Below, in pieces: positions 42,805 through 51,245 of a stretch of DNA of 64,000 nt. The notes beneath the pieces were generated by a model. That model saw nothing but the letters and a program-made list of their open reading frames with translations, was not told where the DNA came from and did no database searches. Origin of the DNA: Nostoc sp. KVJ3 (GTDB lineage Bacteria; Cyanobacteriota; Cyanobacteriia; Cyanobacteriales; Nostocaceae). The number at the start of each line of letters is the position of its first letter. The first letter of the stretch is position 1. A program made the position numbers and the translations under genes. The stretch lies in assembly GCF_026127265.1 (NCBI RefSeq), contig NZ_WWFG01000002.1, forward strand, positions 2,666,001-2,730,000, read 5' to 3'.

Positions 42805-45258
42805 GTGGAATTTGTTGGGCGTGAGGAAGAATTGCAAAAACTGCACCAACTTTTGCAGGATAATAAACAAGTAGCCATTGCTGCGATCGCTGGTATGGGT
42901 GGAGTTGGTAAAACAGAACTCGCCTTACAATATGCCATCAAACGCCGCGAAACATATAACGGTGGGCTTTGCTGGTTGCTAGCAAAAAATGGGGATGTGG
43001 GCATTCAAGTTGTGCAGTTTGCCAGAACGCAGCTTGATTTAAAGCCGCCAGAAGATTTTGATTTACTCGCCCAAGTGCAATATTGTTGGCGGCGTTGGCG
43101 TGAGGGTGATGTGCTGCTAGTGCTGGATGATGTCAGCGACTATGAGGAAGTCAAGCCTTATCTACCGTCGTCATCTTCTCGGTTTAAAGTGCTGATGACT
43201 ACGCGCCAGAAGTTGGGACGCATGGCACAGTTATCTTTAGATGTGCTGCAACCAGAGGCGGCGCTGGAGTTATTAAAGTCTTTACTCAAAGAGACACCGG
43301 GGCGAATTGAAAAAGAATTAGCTTTAGCAAATCAGTTGTGTGAATGGCTGGGATATTTACCTTTGGGTGTGGAATTAGTAGGGCGCTATCTGGCGCGGAA
43401 ACAGGATTTATCCCTAGCAGAAATGTTGCGGCGGTTGGAGAACAAGCGATTAGATGAGCGTTCCCTCTCTAAATCTAAGTCGGAAGCTGACATGACAGCA
43501 CAACGAGGTGTGTTAGCCGCCTTTGAGTTGAGTTGGCAAGAATTAGAGGACAATGATAAGCAATTGGGTTGTTTATTGAGTTTATTTGCTGCCGCACCTA
43601 TACATTGGAAGTTGGTGGAACAGTGTTTACCAGATGAAGATGCCGAAGATTTAGAGGAAATTAGAGACGATAGCTTGCTGAATTTGCATTTACTCCAGCG
43701 CAAAGGTGAGGGAGTTTATCAATTACATCCACTGCTGCGCGAGTTTTTCCAATACAAGTGTACAGGTTTAGATAAGGTAGAGGAATTTAAGCGATCGCTT
43801 TGTCGGGTAATGGTAGCAGTTGCTAAAGATATTCCTGAAGACCCTACCCTTAAGCAAATCACTGCTGTTTCCCCCGCCATATCTCATATAGCTGAAATAG
43901 CAAAGAATCTCATTCAATACATCAGCAATAATAATTTACTTTATCCTTTCGTTGGTAACGCTCGTTTTTACAGTGGTCAAGGGTTTTATGATAAAGCTTT
44001 ACCTTGGTATCAGGATTGTCTAAAAGTTATCAAAGAACGCTTGGGAGAAGAACATCCATCTGTCGCCACTAGCCTCAACAACCTAGCGGGACTCTACGAC
44101 TCCCAAGGCAGATACAGCGAAGCCGAACCCCTTTACATCCAAGCTTTAGCACTCAGGCGCAAGCTGCTGGGTGAAGAACATCAAGATGTCGGACAAAGCC
44201 TCAATAACCTAGCGTTACTCTACTACTCCCAAGGCAAATACAGCGAAGCTGAACCCCTTTACATCCAAGCTTTGGCACTCGCGCGTCAACTACTGGGTGA
44301 TGAACATCGATTTGTCGCCACTAGCCTCAACAACCTAGCGGGACTCTACAACTCCCAAGGCAGATACAGCGAAGCCGAACCCCTTTACATCCAAGCTTTA
44401 GCACTCAGGCGCAAGCTGCTGGAAGAAGAACATCCATCTGTCGCCTCTAGCCTCAACAACCTAGCGCATCTCTACGGTTCCCAAGGGAGATACAGCGAAG
44501 CCGAACCCCTTTTAATCCAAGCTTTAGCACTCAGGCGCAAGCTGCTAGGAGAAGAACATCCAGATGTCGGACAAAGCCTCAACAACCTAGCGTATCTCTA
44601 CAACTCCCAAGGGAGATACAGCGAAGCCGAACCCCTTTACATCCAAGCTTTAGCACTCTGGCGCAAGCTGTTGGGAGAAGAACATCCATCTGTCGCCCAA
44701 AGCCTCAACAACCTAGCGTTACTCTACGGTTCCCAAGGGAGATACAGCGAAGCCGAACCCCTTTACATCCAAGCTTTAGCACTCTGTCGCAAGCTGCTGG
44801 GAGAAGAACATCCAGATGTCGCCTCTAGCCTCAACAACCTAGCGTATCTCTACAACTCCCAAGGGAGATACAGCGAAGCCGAACCCCTTTACATCCAAGC
44901 TTTAGCACTCTGGCGCAAGCTGTTGGGAGAAGAACATCCATCTGTCGCCACTAGCCTCAACAACCTAGCGTTACTCTATAAATCCCAAGGCAGATACAGC
45001 GAAGCTGAACCCCTTTACATCCAAGCTTTAGCACTCAGGCGCAAGCTGCTGGGAGAAGAACATCCAGATGTCGCCCAAAGCCTCAACAACCTGGCGTTAC
45101 TCTACAAATCCCAAGGCAAATACAGCGAAGCCGAACCCCTTTACATCCAAGCTTTGGATATTTGTGAGCGACGGTTAGGCGCAAATCATCCTAATACTGT
45201 TACTGTGCGTCAAAATTTAGCAGATTTGCGCGATCGCATCGCCTCAAATCAAGAATAG
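42805..45258 (+). CDS. NB-ARC (STAND) NTPase with TPR array
   Basis: 817 residues from GTG 42805, the first usable start after the TGA at 42724. The NB-ARC domain starts with FVGREEELQKL and has P-loop GMGGVGKTELA (30-40), Walker B VLLVLDDVSD (104-112), the RNBS-like RFKVLMTTR, and a GLPL-type GYLPLGVEL. A winged-helix-like region follows with LHLLQRKGEGVYQLHPLLREFF. The C-terminal 400 residues are TPRs, nine of which are near-identical (42 residues each). STAND proteins are sensors that oligomerise on ligand binding; in bacteria several act in phage defence. The likely effector/anchor module is the upstream 129-residue part. Confidence 0.9.
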   Translation: MEFVGREEELQKLHQLLQDNKQVAIAAIAGMGGVGKTELALQYAIKRRETYNGGLCWLLAKNGDVGIQVVQFARTQLDLKPPEDFDLLAQVQYCWRRWREGDVLLVLDDVSDYEEVKPYLPSSSSRFKVLMTTRQKLGRMAQLSLDVLQPEAALELLKSLLKETPGRIEKELALANQLCEWLGYLPLGVELVGRYLARKQDLSLAEMLRRLENKRLDERSLSKSKSEADMTAQRGVLAAFELSWQELEDNDKQLGCLLSLFAAAPIHWKLVEQCLPDEDAEDLEEIRDDSLLNLHLLQRKGEGVYQLHPLLREFFQYKCTGLDKVEEFKRSLCRVMVAVAKDIPEDPTLKQITAVSPAISHIAEIAKNLIQYISNNNLLYPFVGNARFYSGQGFYDKALPWYQDCLKVIKERLGEEHPSVATSLNNLAGLYDSQGRYSEAEPLYIQALALRRKLLGEEHQDVGQSLNNLALLYYSQGKYSEAEPLYIQALALARQLLGDEHRFVATSLNNLAGLYNSQGRYSEAEPLYIQALALRRKLLEEEHPSVASSLNNLAHLYGSQGRYSEAEPLLIQALALRRKLLGEEHPDVGQSLNNLAYLYNSQGRYSEAEPLYIQALALWRKLLGEEHPSVAQSLNNLALLYGSQGRYSEAEPLYIQALALCRKLLGEEHPDVASSLNNLAYLYNSQGRYSEAEPLYIQALALWRKLLGEEHPSVATSLNNLALLYKSQGRYSEAEPLYIQALALRRKLLGEEHPDVAQSLNNLALLYKSQGKYSEAEPLYIQALDICERRLGANHPNTVTVRQNLADLRDRIASNQE
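44041..45174 (+). repeat. nine 126-base TPR-coding repeats
   Basis: Exactly nine in-frame units of 126 bases (42 codons) with consensus LGEEHPxVAxSLNNLAxLYx then SQGRYSEAEPLYIQALALxR plus KL. Differences cluster at a few positions: D or S after P, and the residue before SQG (D, Y, N, G or K). A degenerate tenth unit follows. At DNA level the copies are nearly identical, pointing to recent expansion or gene conversion. Confidence 0.95.
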
Positions 45259-45309
45259 GCAAGTTTTGTGCAAAGCGTACCATGTTAAAAGTTAGATTTG
45301 CGATCGCCT

Positions 45310-45477
45310 AAACTCGGAGTTTCCTGTTCTAAACTCGGAGTTTTCTGTTCCAAACGAGAACGTTCCTGTTTTAAGTGAGAACGTTTTGGCTTCAAGTGAG
45401 AATGTTCCTGTTTTAAGTGAGAACATTTCTATTCCAAGTGAAAATGTTTTAGTTTCAAGTTCGACGTTTCGTGTTCT
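45310..45477. repeat. array of eight 21-base tandem repeats
   Basis: Eight consecutive 21-base units, for example AAACTCGGAGTTTCCTGTTC(T) and AAGTGAGAACGTTTTGGCTT(C). Unit length is constant while bases vary. Read on the minus strand, one frame stays open through all units and gives a heptapeptide series like TFSLKTG, but there is no clear start codon and a TGA lies shortly upstream. The rest of the spacer up to 45579 has two GCGATCGC palindromes and no gene. Confidence 0.85.
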
Positions 45478-45579
45478 GAGGTGGAATGATGGTGTTGTGA
45501 AGGCGATCGCTCTTGTTCAGAGTGTAAAATGAGGTACGATGGCCTGTGAGAATTGAGAGATGAATATAATTGCGATCGC

Positions 45580-45885
45580 TTAGATATCCTGATTCTCGTG
45601 AAAAATATCTTCAAAATCTCGATATCCACTCAAAACCCTCTCCACTTGGATACCATTTTTAACTGGTCTGTAAAAAATGACTTGATTATCCACTGGCAAA
45701 CTACGTAAATTGGGTGCTAGTTCCTCACGGCTACGCCCAAGTTCAGGAAAATCTGCTAATAAAAGACACTTTTCTTCAAAAGCATCAAGAAAACGACTAG
45801 CTGCACCTAAATTCAACCGACTTATATAGTTTTTTATATCTTTTAAGTCTTGCTTGGCAGCAGCACTCAAAATATATCTGCTCAT
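45580..45885 (-). CDS. parE: ParE/RelE-family toxin
   Basis: A 101-residue toxin of the ParE/RelE fold. SRYILSAAAKQDLKDIKNYI and FPELGRSREELAPNLRSLPV, then VIFYRPVKNGIQVERVLSGY and RDFEDIF are typical of ParE. The ParD-like gene lies just upstream with a two-base gap, in the usual antitoxin-toxin order. ParE proteins poison DNA gyrase; RelE relatives cut mRNA; the ParD partner favours the first. The gene ends close to the 21-base repeat array. Confidence 0.9.
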   Translation of the reverse strand: MSRYILSAAAKQDLKDIKNYISRLNLGAASRFLDAFEEKCLLLADFPELGRSREELAPNLRSLPVDNQVIFYRPVKNGIQVERVLSGYRDFEDIFHENQDI

Positions 45886-45887
45886 CC

Positions 45888-46148
45888 TTAACTCTGCTGT
45901 GCTTGTTGAATTTCTTCTCGTAATTCTCTTAATACTTCTTCCCCATCAAAAACATCACCGCGATCTGATTGTTCAATTCCAATAGCAATTTCTTTGCGGA
46001 GTTCTTCTAATCGCACTAAACGTTTCGTCTCCCATTCCTCTAGCAATTGCAAGGCAGCGCAAACTACTTCAGAAGCAGATGAATATCTACCTTCCTTGAC
46101 TGTTGATTGGATAAACTGCTCTAGTTCTGGAGTTAAAGATATATTCAT
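45888..46148 (-). CDS. parD: ParD-family antitoxin
   Basis: 86 residues. The N-terminal MNISLTPELEQFIQSTVKEG and YSSASEVVCAALQLLEE form a ribbon-helix-helix DNA-binding domain; the acidic C-terminal half (EVLRELREEIQQAQQ) is the flexible toxin-wrapping part. It is followed immediately by parE. The pair probably represses its own promoter upstream of 46148. Confidence 0.9.
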   Translation of the reverse strand: MNISLTPELEQFIQSTVKEGRYSSASEVVCAALQLLEEWETKRLVRLEELRKEIAIGIEQSDRGDVFDGEEVLRELREEIQQAQQS

Positions 46149-46251
46149 AACATGGAAGACAATATTTTAATCAACATGACTACATTTTACTATAGCGATC
46201 GCTCGACTTAAATTGTAGAATCATGAGCAATTTTTCACAAAATCTCGATAC

Positions 46252-46524
46252 TTACAAAGTATCCATCGGCTCAAGAGTCGGCTCCTTGTTGAGGTCAATA
46301 TTATCAATTACTGGTAGAGAATATCCCAGCTTTAACCCAAGCAAAATCCAGTCTTCCAGCGTTGGGCGTAATTCATCTTCACACTCGCGCAAAGTTGATG
46401 CAAAGGCTATCACTCCTTTGCAAACAGGAATCCTACCTGTAAATGTATCATCTTCGAGCTTGTCATAAATTGCCTGAGCAACTGCTTGGTCAACATAATC
46501 GCTCAGAATAAACCTTATGGCCAT
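46252..46524 (-). CDS. HicB-like antitoxin family protein
   Basis: 90 residues from ATG 46524: MAIRFILSDYVDQAVAQAIY, then KLEDDTFTGRIPVCKGVIAF and ECEDELRPTLEDWILLGLKL. The strand-helix order with G-x-IP-x-C-x-GV and the late EDELRxTLEDWI helix is that of HicB-type partial RNase H folds in cyanobacteria. A longer frame starts at 46569, but the 46524 start gives the family's usual N-terminus. No HicA toxin gene is adjacent, so it may be an orphan. The start codon overlaps that of the divergent Uma2 gene within one palindrome (46517-46524). Confidence 0.75.
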   Translation of the reverse strand: MAIRFILSDYVDQAVAQAIYDKLEDDTFTGRIPVCKGVIAFASTLRECEDELRPTLEDWILLGLKLGYSLPVIDNIDLNKEPTLEPMDTL

Positions 46525-47065
46525 GACTGTTGAAGAATACCTCCAAATGGAGGAACAGAGCAATATCAAGCATGAATATATAGACGGTTACATCTACGCA
46601 ATGGCTGAAGCGCTTGAAGCACACGTCACAATTGCTCTTAACCTTGCCGCTCTCCTCCGTAATCATGTGCGCGGCTCTGGTTGCCGTGTTTACATCACTG
46701 ACATGAAAGCCCAAATTGAATCTCTGAATCGCTTTTATTATCCCGATGTGATGGTTACTTGCGATCAACGAGATCGAGAAACGCCAGGTTATAAAAGATT
46801 TCCCTGTTTAATTGTCGAAGTTTTATCTAATTCTACAGAAGCCTTTGACCGCGGTGACAAATTCGCCGATTATCAAACACTGGAAAGTCTGCAAGAGTAT
46901 ATATTAATTAATACTAAACGTCAGCGAGTCGAGTGTTTTCGACGCAATGAACAAGGGTTCTGGGTTTTGCAATCTTACACAGCAGAACATCAATCATTTC
47001 GACTCAACAGCGTGGATTTTGAGGAAACAATGGCAGCACTTTACGAAGATATAGTTTTTGAATAA
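46517..47065 (+). CDS. Uma2-family PD-(D/E)XK nuclease-fold protein
   Basis: A 182-residue protein of the Uma2 family, extremely abundant in cyanobacteria and of unclear function. MTVEEYLQMEEQ and HEYIDGYIYAM open it. YPDVMVTCD and CLIVEVLS supply the D...ExV residues of the restriction-endonuclease-like fold, and YILINTKRQRVECFRRN follows. The start at 46517 (MAM TVEEY) overlaps the HicB-like start; the in-frame ATG at 46523 is equally possible. A stop at 46496 excludes a longer version, so this copy has a short N-terminus for the family. Confidence 0.88.
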   Translation: MAMTVEEYLQMEEQSNIKHEYIDGYIYAMAEALEAHVTIALNLAALLRNHVRGSGCRVYITDMKAQIESLNRFYYPDVMVTCDQRDRETPGYKRFPCLIVEVLSNSTEAFDRGDKFADYQTLESLQEYILINTKRQRVECFRRNEQGFWVLQSYTAEHQSFRLNSVDFEETMAALYEDIVFE

Positions 47066-47287
47066 GTAGTTAAACAAAATTAATTACACAATGTCATTGC
47101 GAATGGAGCGTAAAGCCTTCGGCATAGCTTCGCTTAACGCGGTAGCGTCTCGTAGAGATAGCGAAATGAAGCATAAGTCCTTCGGACACGCTTCGCGAAC
47201 GCGGGGGCTAGGATTGCAACTCTTGGAGACGCTGTTCGCGTTCGCTTCGCTTGCAATGACTGTAATTAATTCTGCATGGTTACTTAA
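47063..47287. mobile_element. MITE-like element abutting Uma2 stop
   Basis: Left end TAAGTAGTT..AAAATTAATTACAC and right end GTAATTAATT..GGTTACTTA are imperfect inverted repeats, with the CATTGCGA and TGCAATGAC repeat just inside. The centre contains the dispersed CATAAGTCCTTCGGACACGC and GCGTCTCGTAGAGATAGCG blocks. The left end overlaps the Uma2 stop codon. Confidence 0.6.
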
Positions 47288-47380
47288 TACCGAATAAGAG
47301 GATTTTACCCAAAGTCTGACTAAGCCTTATTTTCATCAAGAATTGCTATAAGAGTACTCCAAGTAAAAAAATGCCCAATT

Positions 47381-47443
47381 GTCATTGCGAGCGAAGCGAA
47401 GCAATCCCAAGGGCTGTGATTGCTTCGCTTCGCTCGCAATGAC
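47381..47443. repeat. perfect-armed GTCATTGCGAGCG palindrome
   Basis: Two perfect 26-base arms (GTCATTGCGAGCGAAGCGAA and onward, and its complement) flank a short centre of about 11 bases. It is the most regular member of the repeat family found also at 7541 and 39430. The rest of 47288-47565 has no gene. Confidence 0.75.
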
Positions 47444-47565
47444 GGGTTTTGGATCATTTATTTTTTGGAACACTCTAAAGGACTTCCAATTAAAAAATAC
47501 TCAACCACTTTTTGCTAAGGCGGACAAGATGCCATTGGTATCGAGTTAAAGCTAAAGCCCAGATG

Positions 47566-48273
47566 TCAAATAACCTTGTGGCGTTGCGTCAATGTCAATT
47601 GTGATTTGAGCTTACCATCTTCCATCTCAACGATGCGATCGGCAATGTCTAGGATGCGGTTATCGTGAGTAACCATCAAGATAGTACAGCTTTGTTCTTT
47701 TGCCAGTTTTTGCATGAGATTGACTACATCTCGTCCCGATTGGCTGTCAAGGGCGGCGGTGGGTTCATCGGCCAGGATTATTTGAGGATGACTTACTAAG
47801 GCGCGAGCGATCGCTACTCTTTGTTTTTGTCCCCCAGACAGTTTATCAGGATAGTAATGCAAATGATTTCCTAATCCTACCTGTTCTAGCATCTGGACTG
47901 ACCTCGCTAGCATCTTTTTTAACCCAAGATGTTTGTGCAATTCCAAAGCCATTTTGACGTTTTGGAGTGCTGTTAAACTACCATGCAAGTTATGTGATTG
48001 GAAAATATAACCGTTACGGCATCGCGCTTGCACTAATTGTTCAGGACTAGCACTACAAAGTTCTTGCCCTAACACTCGCAAACTACCCGATTGGACAGAA
48101 CGCAATGCACCTACTAAGGTCAGCAAGGTAGTCTTTCCAGAACCAGAAGGCCCGGTCATAATAATAATTTCACCGACGTTAATCTCTAAGTCGATGTTAG
48201 ATAATACTTGCTTACGAAGTGAACTTTCACCAAAGTGGTGGTCGAGATTCTGGATGGAGATGACGGGAAGCAT
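47566..48273 (-). CDS. devA: DevA-family ABC exporter ATPase
   Basis: The ATPase of a DevBCA-type exporter, about 235 residues from ATG 48273 (MLPVISIQNLDHHFGE); a longer frame from 48303 runs into a low-complexity spacer. Walker A is GPSGSGKTTLL, the signature is LSGGQKQRVAIARAL, Walker B is IILADEPTAALD, and the switch His is in VTHDNRI. It is the last gene of the devB-devC-devA operon. In Anabaena the prototype exports heterocyst glycolipids with TolC-like HgdD; Nostoc genomes carry several paralogues with other cargo. Confidence 0.92.
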   Translation of the reverse strand: MLPVISIQNLDHHFGESSLRKQVLSNIDLEINVGEIIIMTGPSGSGKTTLLTLVGALRSVQSGSLRVLGQELCSASPEQLVQARCRNGYIFQSHNLHGSLTALQNVKMALELHKHLGLKKMLARSVQMLEQVGLGNHLHYYPDKLSGGQKQRVAIARALVSHPQIILADEPTAALDSQSGRDVVNLMQKLAKEQSCTILMVTHDNRILDIADRIVEMEDGKLKSQLTLTQRHKVI

Positions 48274-48305
48274 ATTTGAGCATTGGGCATTGAGCATTCC
48301 CATTT

Positions 48306-49475
48306 TTAAAACATATCAGCAGGGTCAGTGGCTTGGAGTTTGCGCGTGGCGATCGCACCGGAAATTGTACACATAATGATAGTTAGTACTAATACTTGCA
48401 ATGCCCGAATCGCAGTCATGTACATGGGTAAATTTGTGACGCTGCGAGTCAGTTGGTAAAGTGCTAAGGACACTCCCAATCCGGGGAAGAAGCCCAATGC
48501 TGCCAATATCAACGATTCTTCAAGCACCACACCTAGCAGGTAGTAATTGCGATATCCCATTGCTTTGAAGGTGGCATATTCTCGAACGTGGGCATTAACA
48601 TCGGTAGAAAGAACTTGATAGACGATAATTACGCCTACCACAAAGCCCATTGATACACCCAGGCTGAAAATAAACCCAATTGGGGAATTTGTTCTCCAGA
48701 AGTTATTTTCAAATTCAATAAATTCGGCGTGGGTTAAGACTTTGACATCATCTCTCAGGTAGGCTTTGAGCATTGCTGCTACTTTTTTCGGGTCATACCC
48801 TGGTTTAAGAACAATTAAACCTAGACTGACGCTGCTAGATTGTCGCCCAAATAGCCGCAAAAAGTTTTGATCGCTGGTAATCAGATTGCCATCAGAACCA
48901 AAGGAAGCCCCGACTTGAAATAAGCCACTAATGGTAATTGTGCGCCGTTCGATTTCGGTAGTTAGGGTTTTGCCTTGGTCAATTTGAGCGATCGCTTTTT
49001 GATAATCTCCTCTTGCGCCACGGTCGAACAAGACGGTATCTGGTAGCTTAATTGTCTGCAATTGCTGGTTAACATCTGGTAAGTCAAAGGCTGGCTGATC
49101 TGGGTTGAAGCCGATAACTAACACCCCTGTTTCACGGTGTGTTTGGGGATTTTTCCAGATTGTGTTGTTGAAATACATTGCTTGGGCCGACTTCACCCCT
49201 GGGATATCCATTGCTTGGTAAAGTCGCCGCCGAGAAAATGTAGACAAGCTTGGCAAATTACGGGCTTGAGGACTGGTTAAAACAATGTCTGCTTGCAAAC
49301 TGCGATGTAGTCTAGTGTTACTGTCATACAGCGCAGTTTGAAAGCCCAACTGCATGAACATGAGAAGATCCGCAAAGGCAATGCCTGACAGTGCCACCAA
49401 AAGACGGCTTTTTTCATGATTCAGTTGCAGCCATCCTAAAGGGGTTCGTCGTTGCAGTTGTTTGATCAATCCCAT
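48306..49475 (-). CDS. devC: DevC-family ABC exporter permease
   Basis: A permease of about 389 residues from ATG 49475 (MGLIKQLQRRTPLGWLQLNH). The frame continues upstream to a GTG at 49538 but through repeated TTGTGAATTG sequence, so the shorter start is preferred. It has MacB-like topology: one N-terminal membrane segment (LLVALSGIAFADLLMFMQLG), a large periplasmic domain (about 45-255), then three C-terminal membrane segments (FIFSLGVSMGFVVGVIIVY, LGVVLEESLILAALGFFPG, VLVLTIIMCTISGAIA). It lies between devB and devA. Confidence 0.92.
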   Translation of the reverse strand: MGLIKQLQRRTPLGWLQLNHEKSRLLVALSGIAFADLLMFMQLGFQTALYDSNTRLHRSLQADIVLTSPQARNLPSLSTFSRRRLYQAMDIPGVKSAQAMYFNNTIWKNPQTHRETGVLVIGFNPDQPAFDLPDVNQQLQTIKLPDTVLFDRGARGDYQKAIAQIDQGKTLTTEIERRTITISGLFQVGASFGSDGNLITSDQNFLRLFGRQSSSVSLGLIVLKPGYDPKKVAAMLKAYLRDDVKVLTHAEFIEFENNFWRTNSPIGFIFSLGVSMGFVVGVIIVYQVLSTDVNAHVREYATFKAMGYRNYYLLGVVLEESLILAALGFFPGLGVSLALYQLTRSVTNLPMYMTAIRALQVLVLTIIMCTISGAIATRKLQATDPADMF

Positions 49476-49541
49476 GATAAGAAGTGGGGAGATGAGGGGG
49501 ACAAGGGGGACAAGGAGAATAATCAATGCCCAATTCACAAT

Positions 49542-50741
49542 TCACAATTCAATTACTGCCTTAACTTGCATATTGGTTAAGGTGGCAGCTTTTTGGCTGG
49601 AGGCTTCATCTAGTCGGATATGGACTTCTACTACTCTGTTGTCGATATTGCTGACGGGATCTGTGTTAATTACATTCTGCCGTCGCACTTGCAAGCTTTT
49701 GCGATCTACGATTCCCTGCAATTCAATGGGGAGGTAATCACCAAATACTCGCACTTGCTGACCGGAATGGACTTTGCCGATGTCGCTTTCGTAGACTTCG
49801 GCTATTACATACATCTGGCTGGTTTGTCCGATATCAGCAATGCCATCATTTGATACCAATTCGCCAGGATGGGTATGAATCTCAAATACCTGGCCATTTT
49901 GGGGCGATCGCACTTGGGCCTGTTTGAGATTGACTTTTGCTAAATTCATGGCTGCTACAGCCCGATTGACTTCTGCTTTGGCTGCTTCTACATCCACTCC
50001 TCGCACTTCAGCAATTTCATCAAGGGTTGCTGTGGCTTCTTTTACCTGCTGTTGGCTAGTTGATTGGCTACGATTTAACTGTGCTTGCGCTTCTTGGAGA
50101 TTTTTCTGGGCAGTTTCCCAGTTTAAACGCTTACTATCCCGTTGGGAGGCGGAGATTGCACCCTGTTGATATAGTTGCTGATAGCGTTCGTCTTCTACTT
50201 GGGCGTTTTGCACTTCGGCTTGGAATCGCTCAATTGTGGCTGCTTGGGCATTAGTATTACCTTGACCTTCTGCTTCTAAACGAGCGATCGCAGCTTTTTG
50301 GGCGGCAATTACACCGCGTTTAGCCCCTGCTTGGGTACGATTTAGGTTTGCCTGGGCGACTTTCACTTGTTGCTGTGCCTCTTCTAATTCTGCTTGCAAG
50401 CGATCGCAGCTATTTAAAATTGCAATTACCTGTCCTGCTTTTACCCTATCCCCCTCCTTCACTAACAACTTTTCTACCCGACTTCCTTCAGCAGATACCG
50501 CAGCAGAGAGTTTAATTACCTTTCCCTGTGGTTCAATCCGCCCTAAAGCTGTTACAGTTTTTAACTGTGGCAATTGTGTTGCTGGCACTTGTGTCTCTGA
50601 ATTTGCATAATTTTGCCAGCGTTTTAATATATAAAAACTTATTCCGCCAACCAATAAAGATGCAATTATACCTATAGCAACGGATTGACGCAGAATAAAC
50701 TTAGGGAACGTTCTATACCCTAGCTTTGAGTTTCGCACCAT
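49542..50741 (-). CDS. devB: DevB-family membrane fusion protein
   Basis: The periplasmic adaptor of the exporter, 399 residues. An N-terminal membrane anchor (about 18-40, AIGIIASLLVGGISFYILKR) is followed by a lipoyl-like half (ALGRIEPQGKVIKLSAAVSA), a long coiled coil with many Gln/Ala/Glu (about 110-260), then the second lipoyl half and barrel (VRSPQNGQVFEIHTHPGELV, VIAEVYESDIGKVHSGQQVR). It starts the operon devB-devC-devA and would connect to an outer-membrane TolC-type channel encoded elsewhere. No clear NtcA site (GTA-N8-TAC) was found in front. Confidence 0.93.
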   Translation of the reverse strand: MVRNSKLGYRTFPKFILRQSVAIGIIASLLVGGISFYILKRWQNYANSETQVPATQLPQLKTVTALGRIEPQGKVIKLSAAVSAEGSRVEKLLVKEGDRVKAGQVIAILNSCDRLQAELEEAQQQVKVAQANLNRTQAGAKRGVIAAQKAAIARLEAEGQGNTNAQAATIERFQAEVQNAQVEDERYQQLYQQGAISASQRDSKRLNWETAQKNLQEAQAQLNRSQSTSQQQVKEATATLDEIAEVRGVDVEAAKAEVNRAVAAMNLAKVNLKQAQVRSPQNGQVFEIHTHPGELVSNDGIADIGQTSQMYVIAEVYESDIGKVHSGQQVRVFGDYLPIELQGIVDRKSLQVRRQNVINTDPVSNIDNRVVEVHIRLDEASSQKAATLTNMQVKAVIEL

Positions 50742-51245
50742 AGATTACCTCTTAACTAGTGGCGCAGAAAAAAATAAATAGATTAATTTTTTCTCCTTAC
50801 TTCTTTACTAACTTTTACTTCCTTTGTTAGTTATTGTTGATTTATCGATTCAGAGTTCATAGAAAAAACCGAAATTATTGAGAATTTACTAACCTACTGT
50901 AATTTAGGTGAATAGGATAACAGTAAGTCACTCTCCAGCATTAAGAGACTTATGTTATTGATGAATTAGTTCTATTTTTGGAAAGTACTCAGGTATAGTA
51001 GACGGTTTTAAAATCAAGGGTTGTAACAGTGCCAACAATCAGAGGTAAATTCAGTCAAAAGGATTTTTGTCATGAAAAACAAACAAATTACAATTAATAA
51101 AAAGTCTCTTTAACTTTGATAGTTTTATTATTTCTAATGATATATTTGACCACTAAAATTTATTTTTATAAATTTTCTTTTAAATTGACTAACCTATTTG
51201 TTACCAATAACTTTAATTGAAAGGGAGGTAATCAACTGCATCTAC
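50742..51245. other. AT-rich spacer upstream of devB
   Basis: No gene seen. AT-rich with no strong repeat, apart from TAACTTTTACTTCC-like stretches. It must hold the devB promoter (reading left). I looked for GTA-N8-TAC and did not find a good match. Frames on the plus strand from 51198 are antisense to the pentapeptide gene. Confidence 0.5.

Noticed and set aside
44041..45477. CRISPR array
   Set aside because: The 126-base repeats are in-frame TPR codons and the 21-base units are contiguous with no spacers; no cas genes.
45429..45629. 66-codon minus-strand frame next to parE
   Set aside because: It overlaps parE and ends in the 21-base repeats; different frame from the heptapeptide series and no supporting signal.
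46223..46468. Plus-strand frame starting MSNFSQNLD
   Set aside because: Antisense to the HicB-like gene, which has clear family features.
50742..51245. NtcA-type site upstream of devB
   Set aside because: Searched for GTA-N8-TAC by eye; only imperfect matches such as GTACTCAGGTATAG were found.
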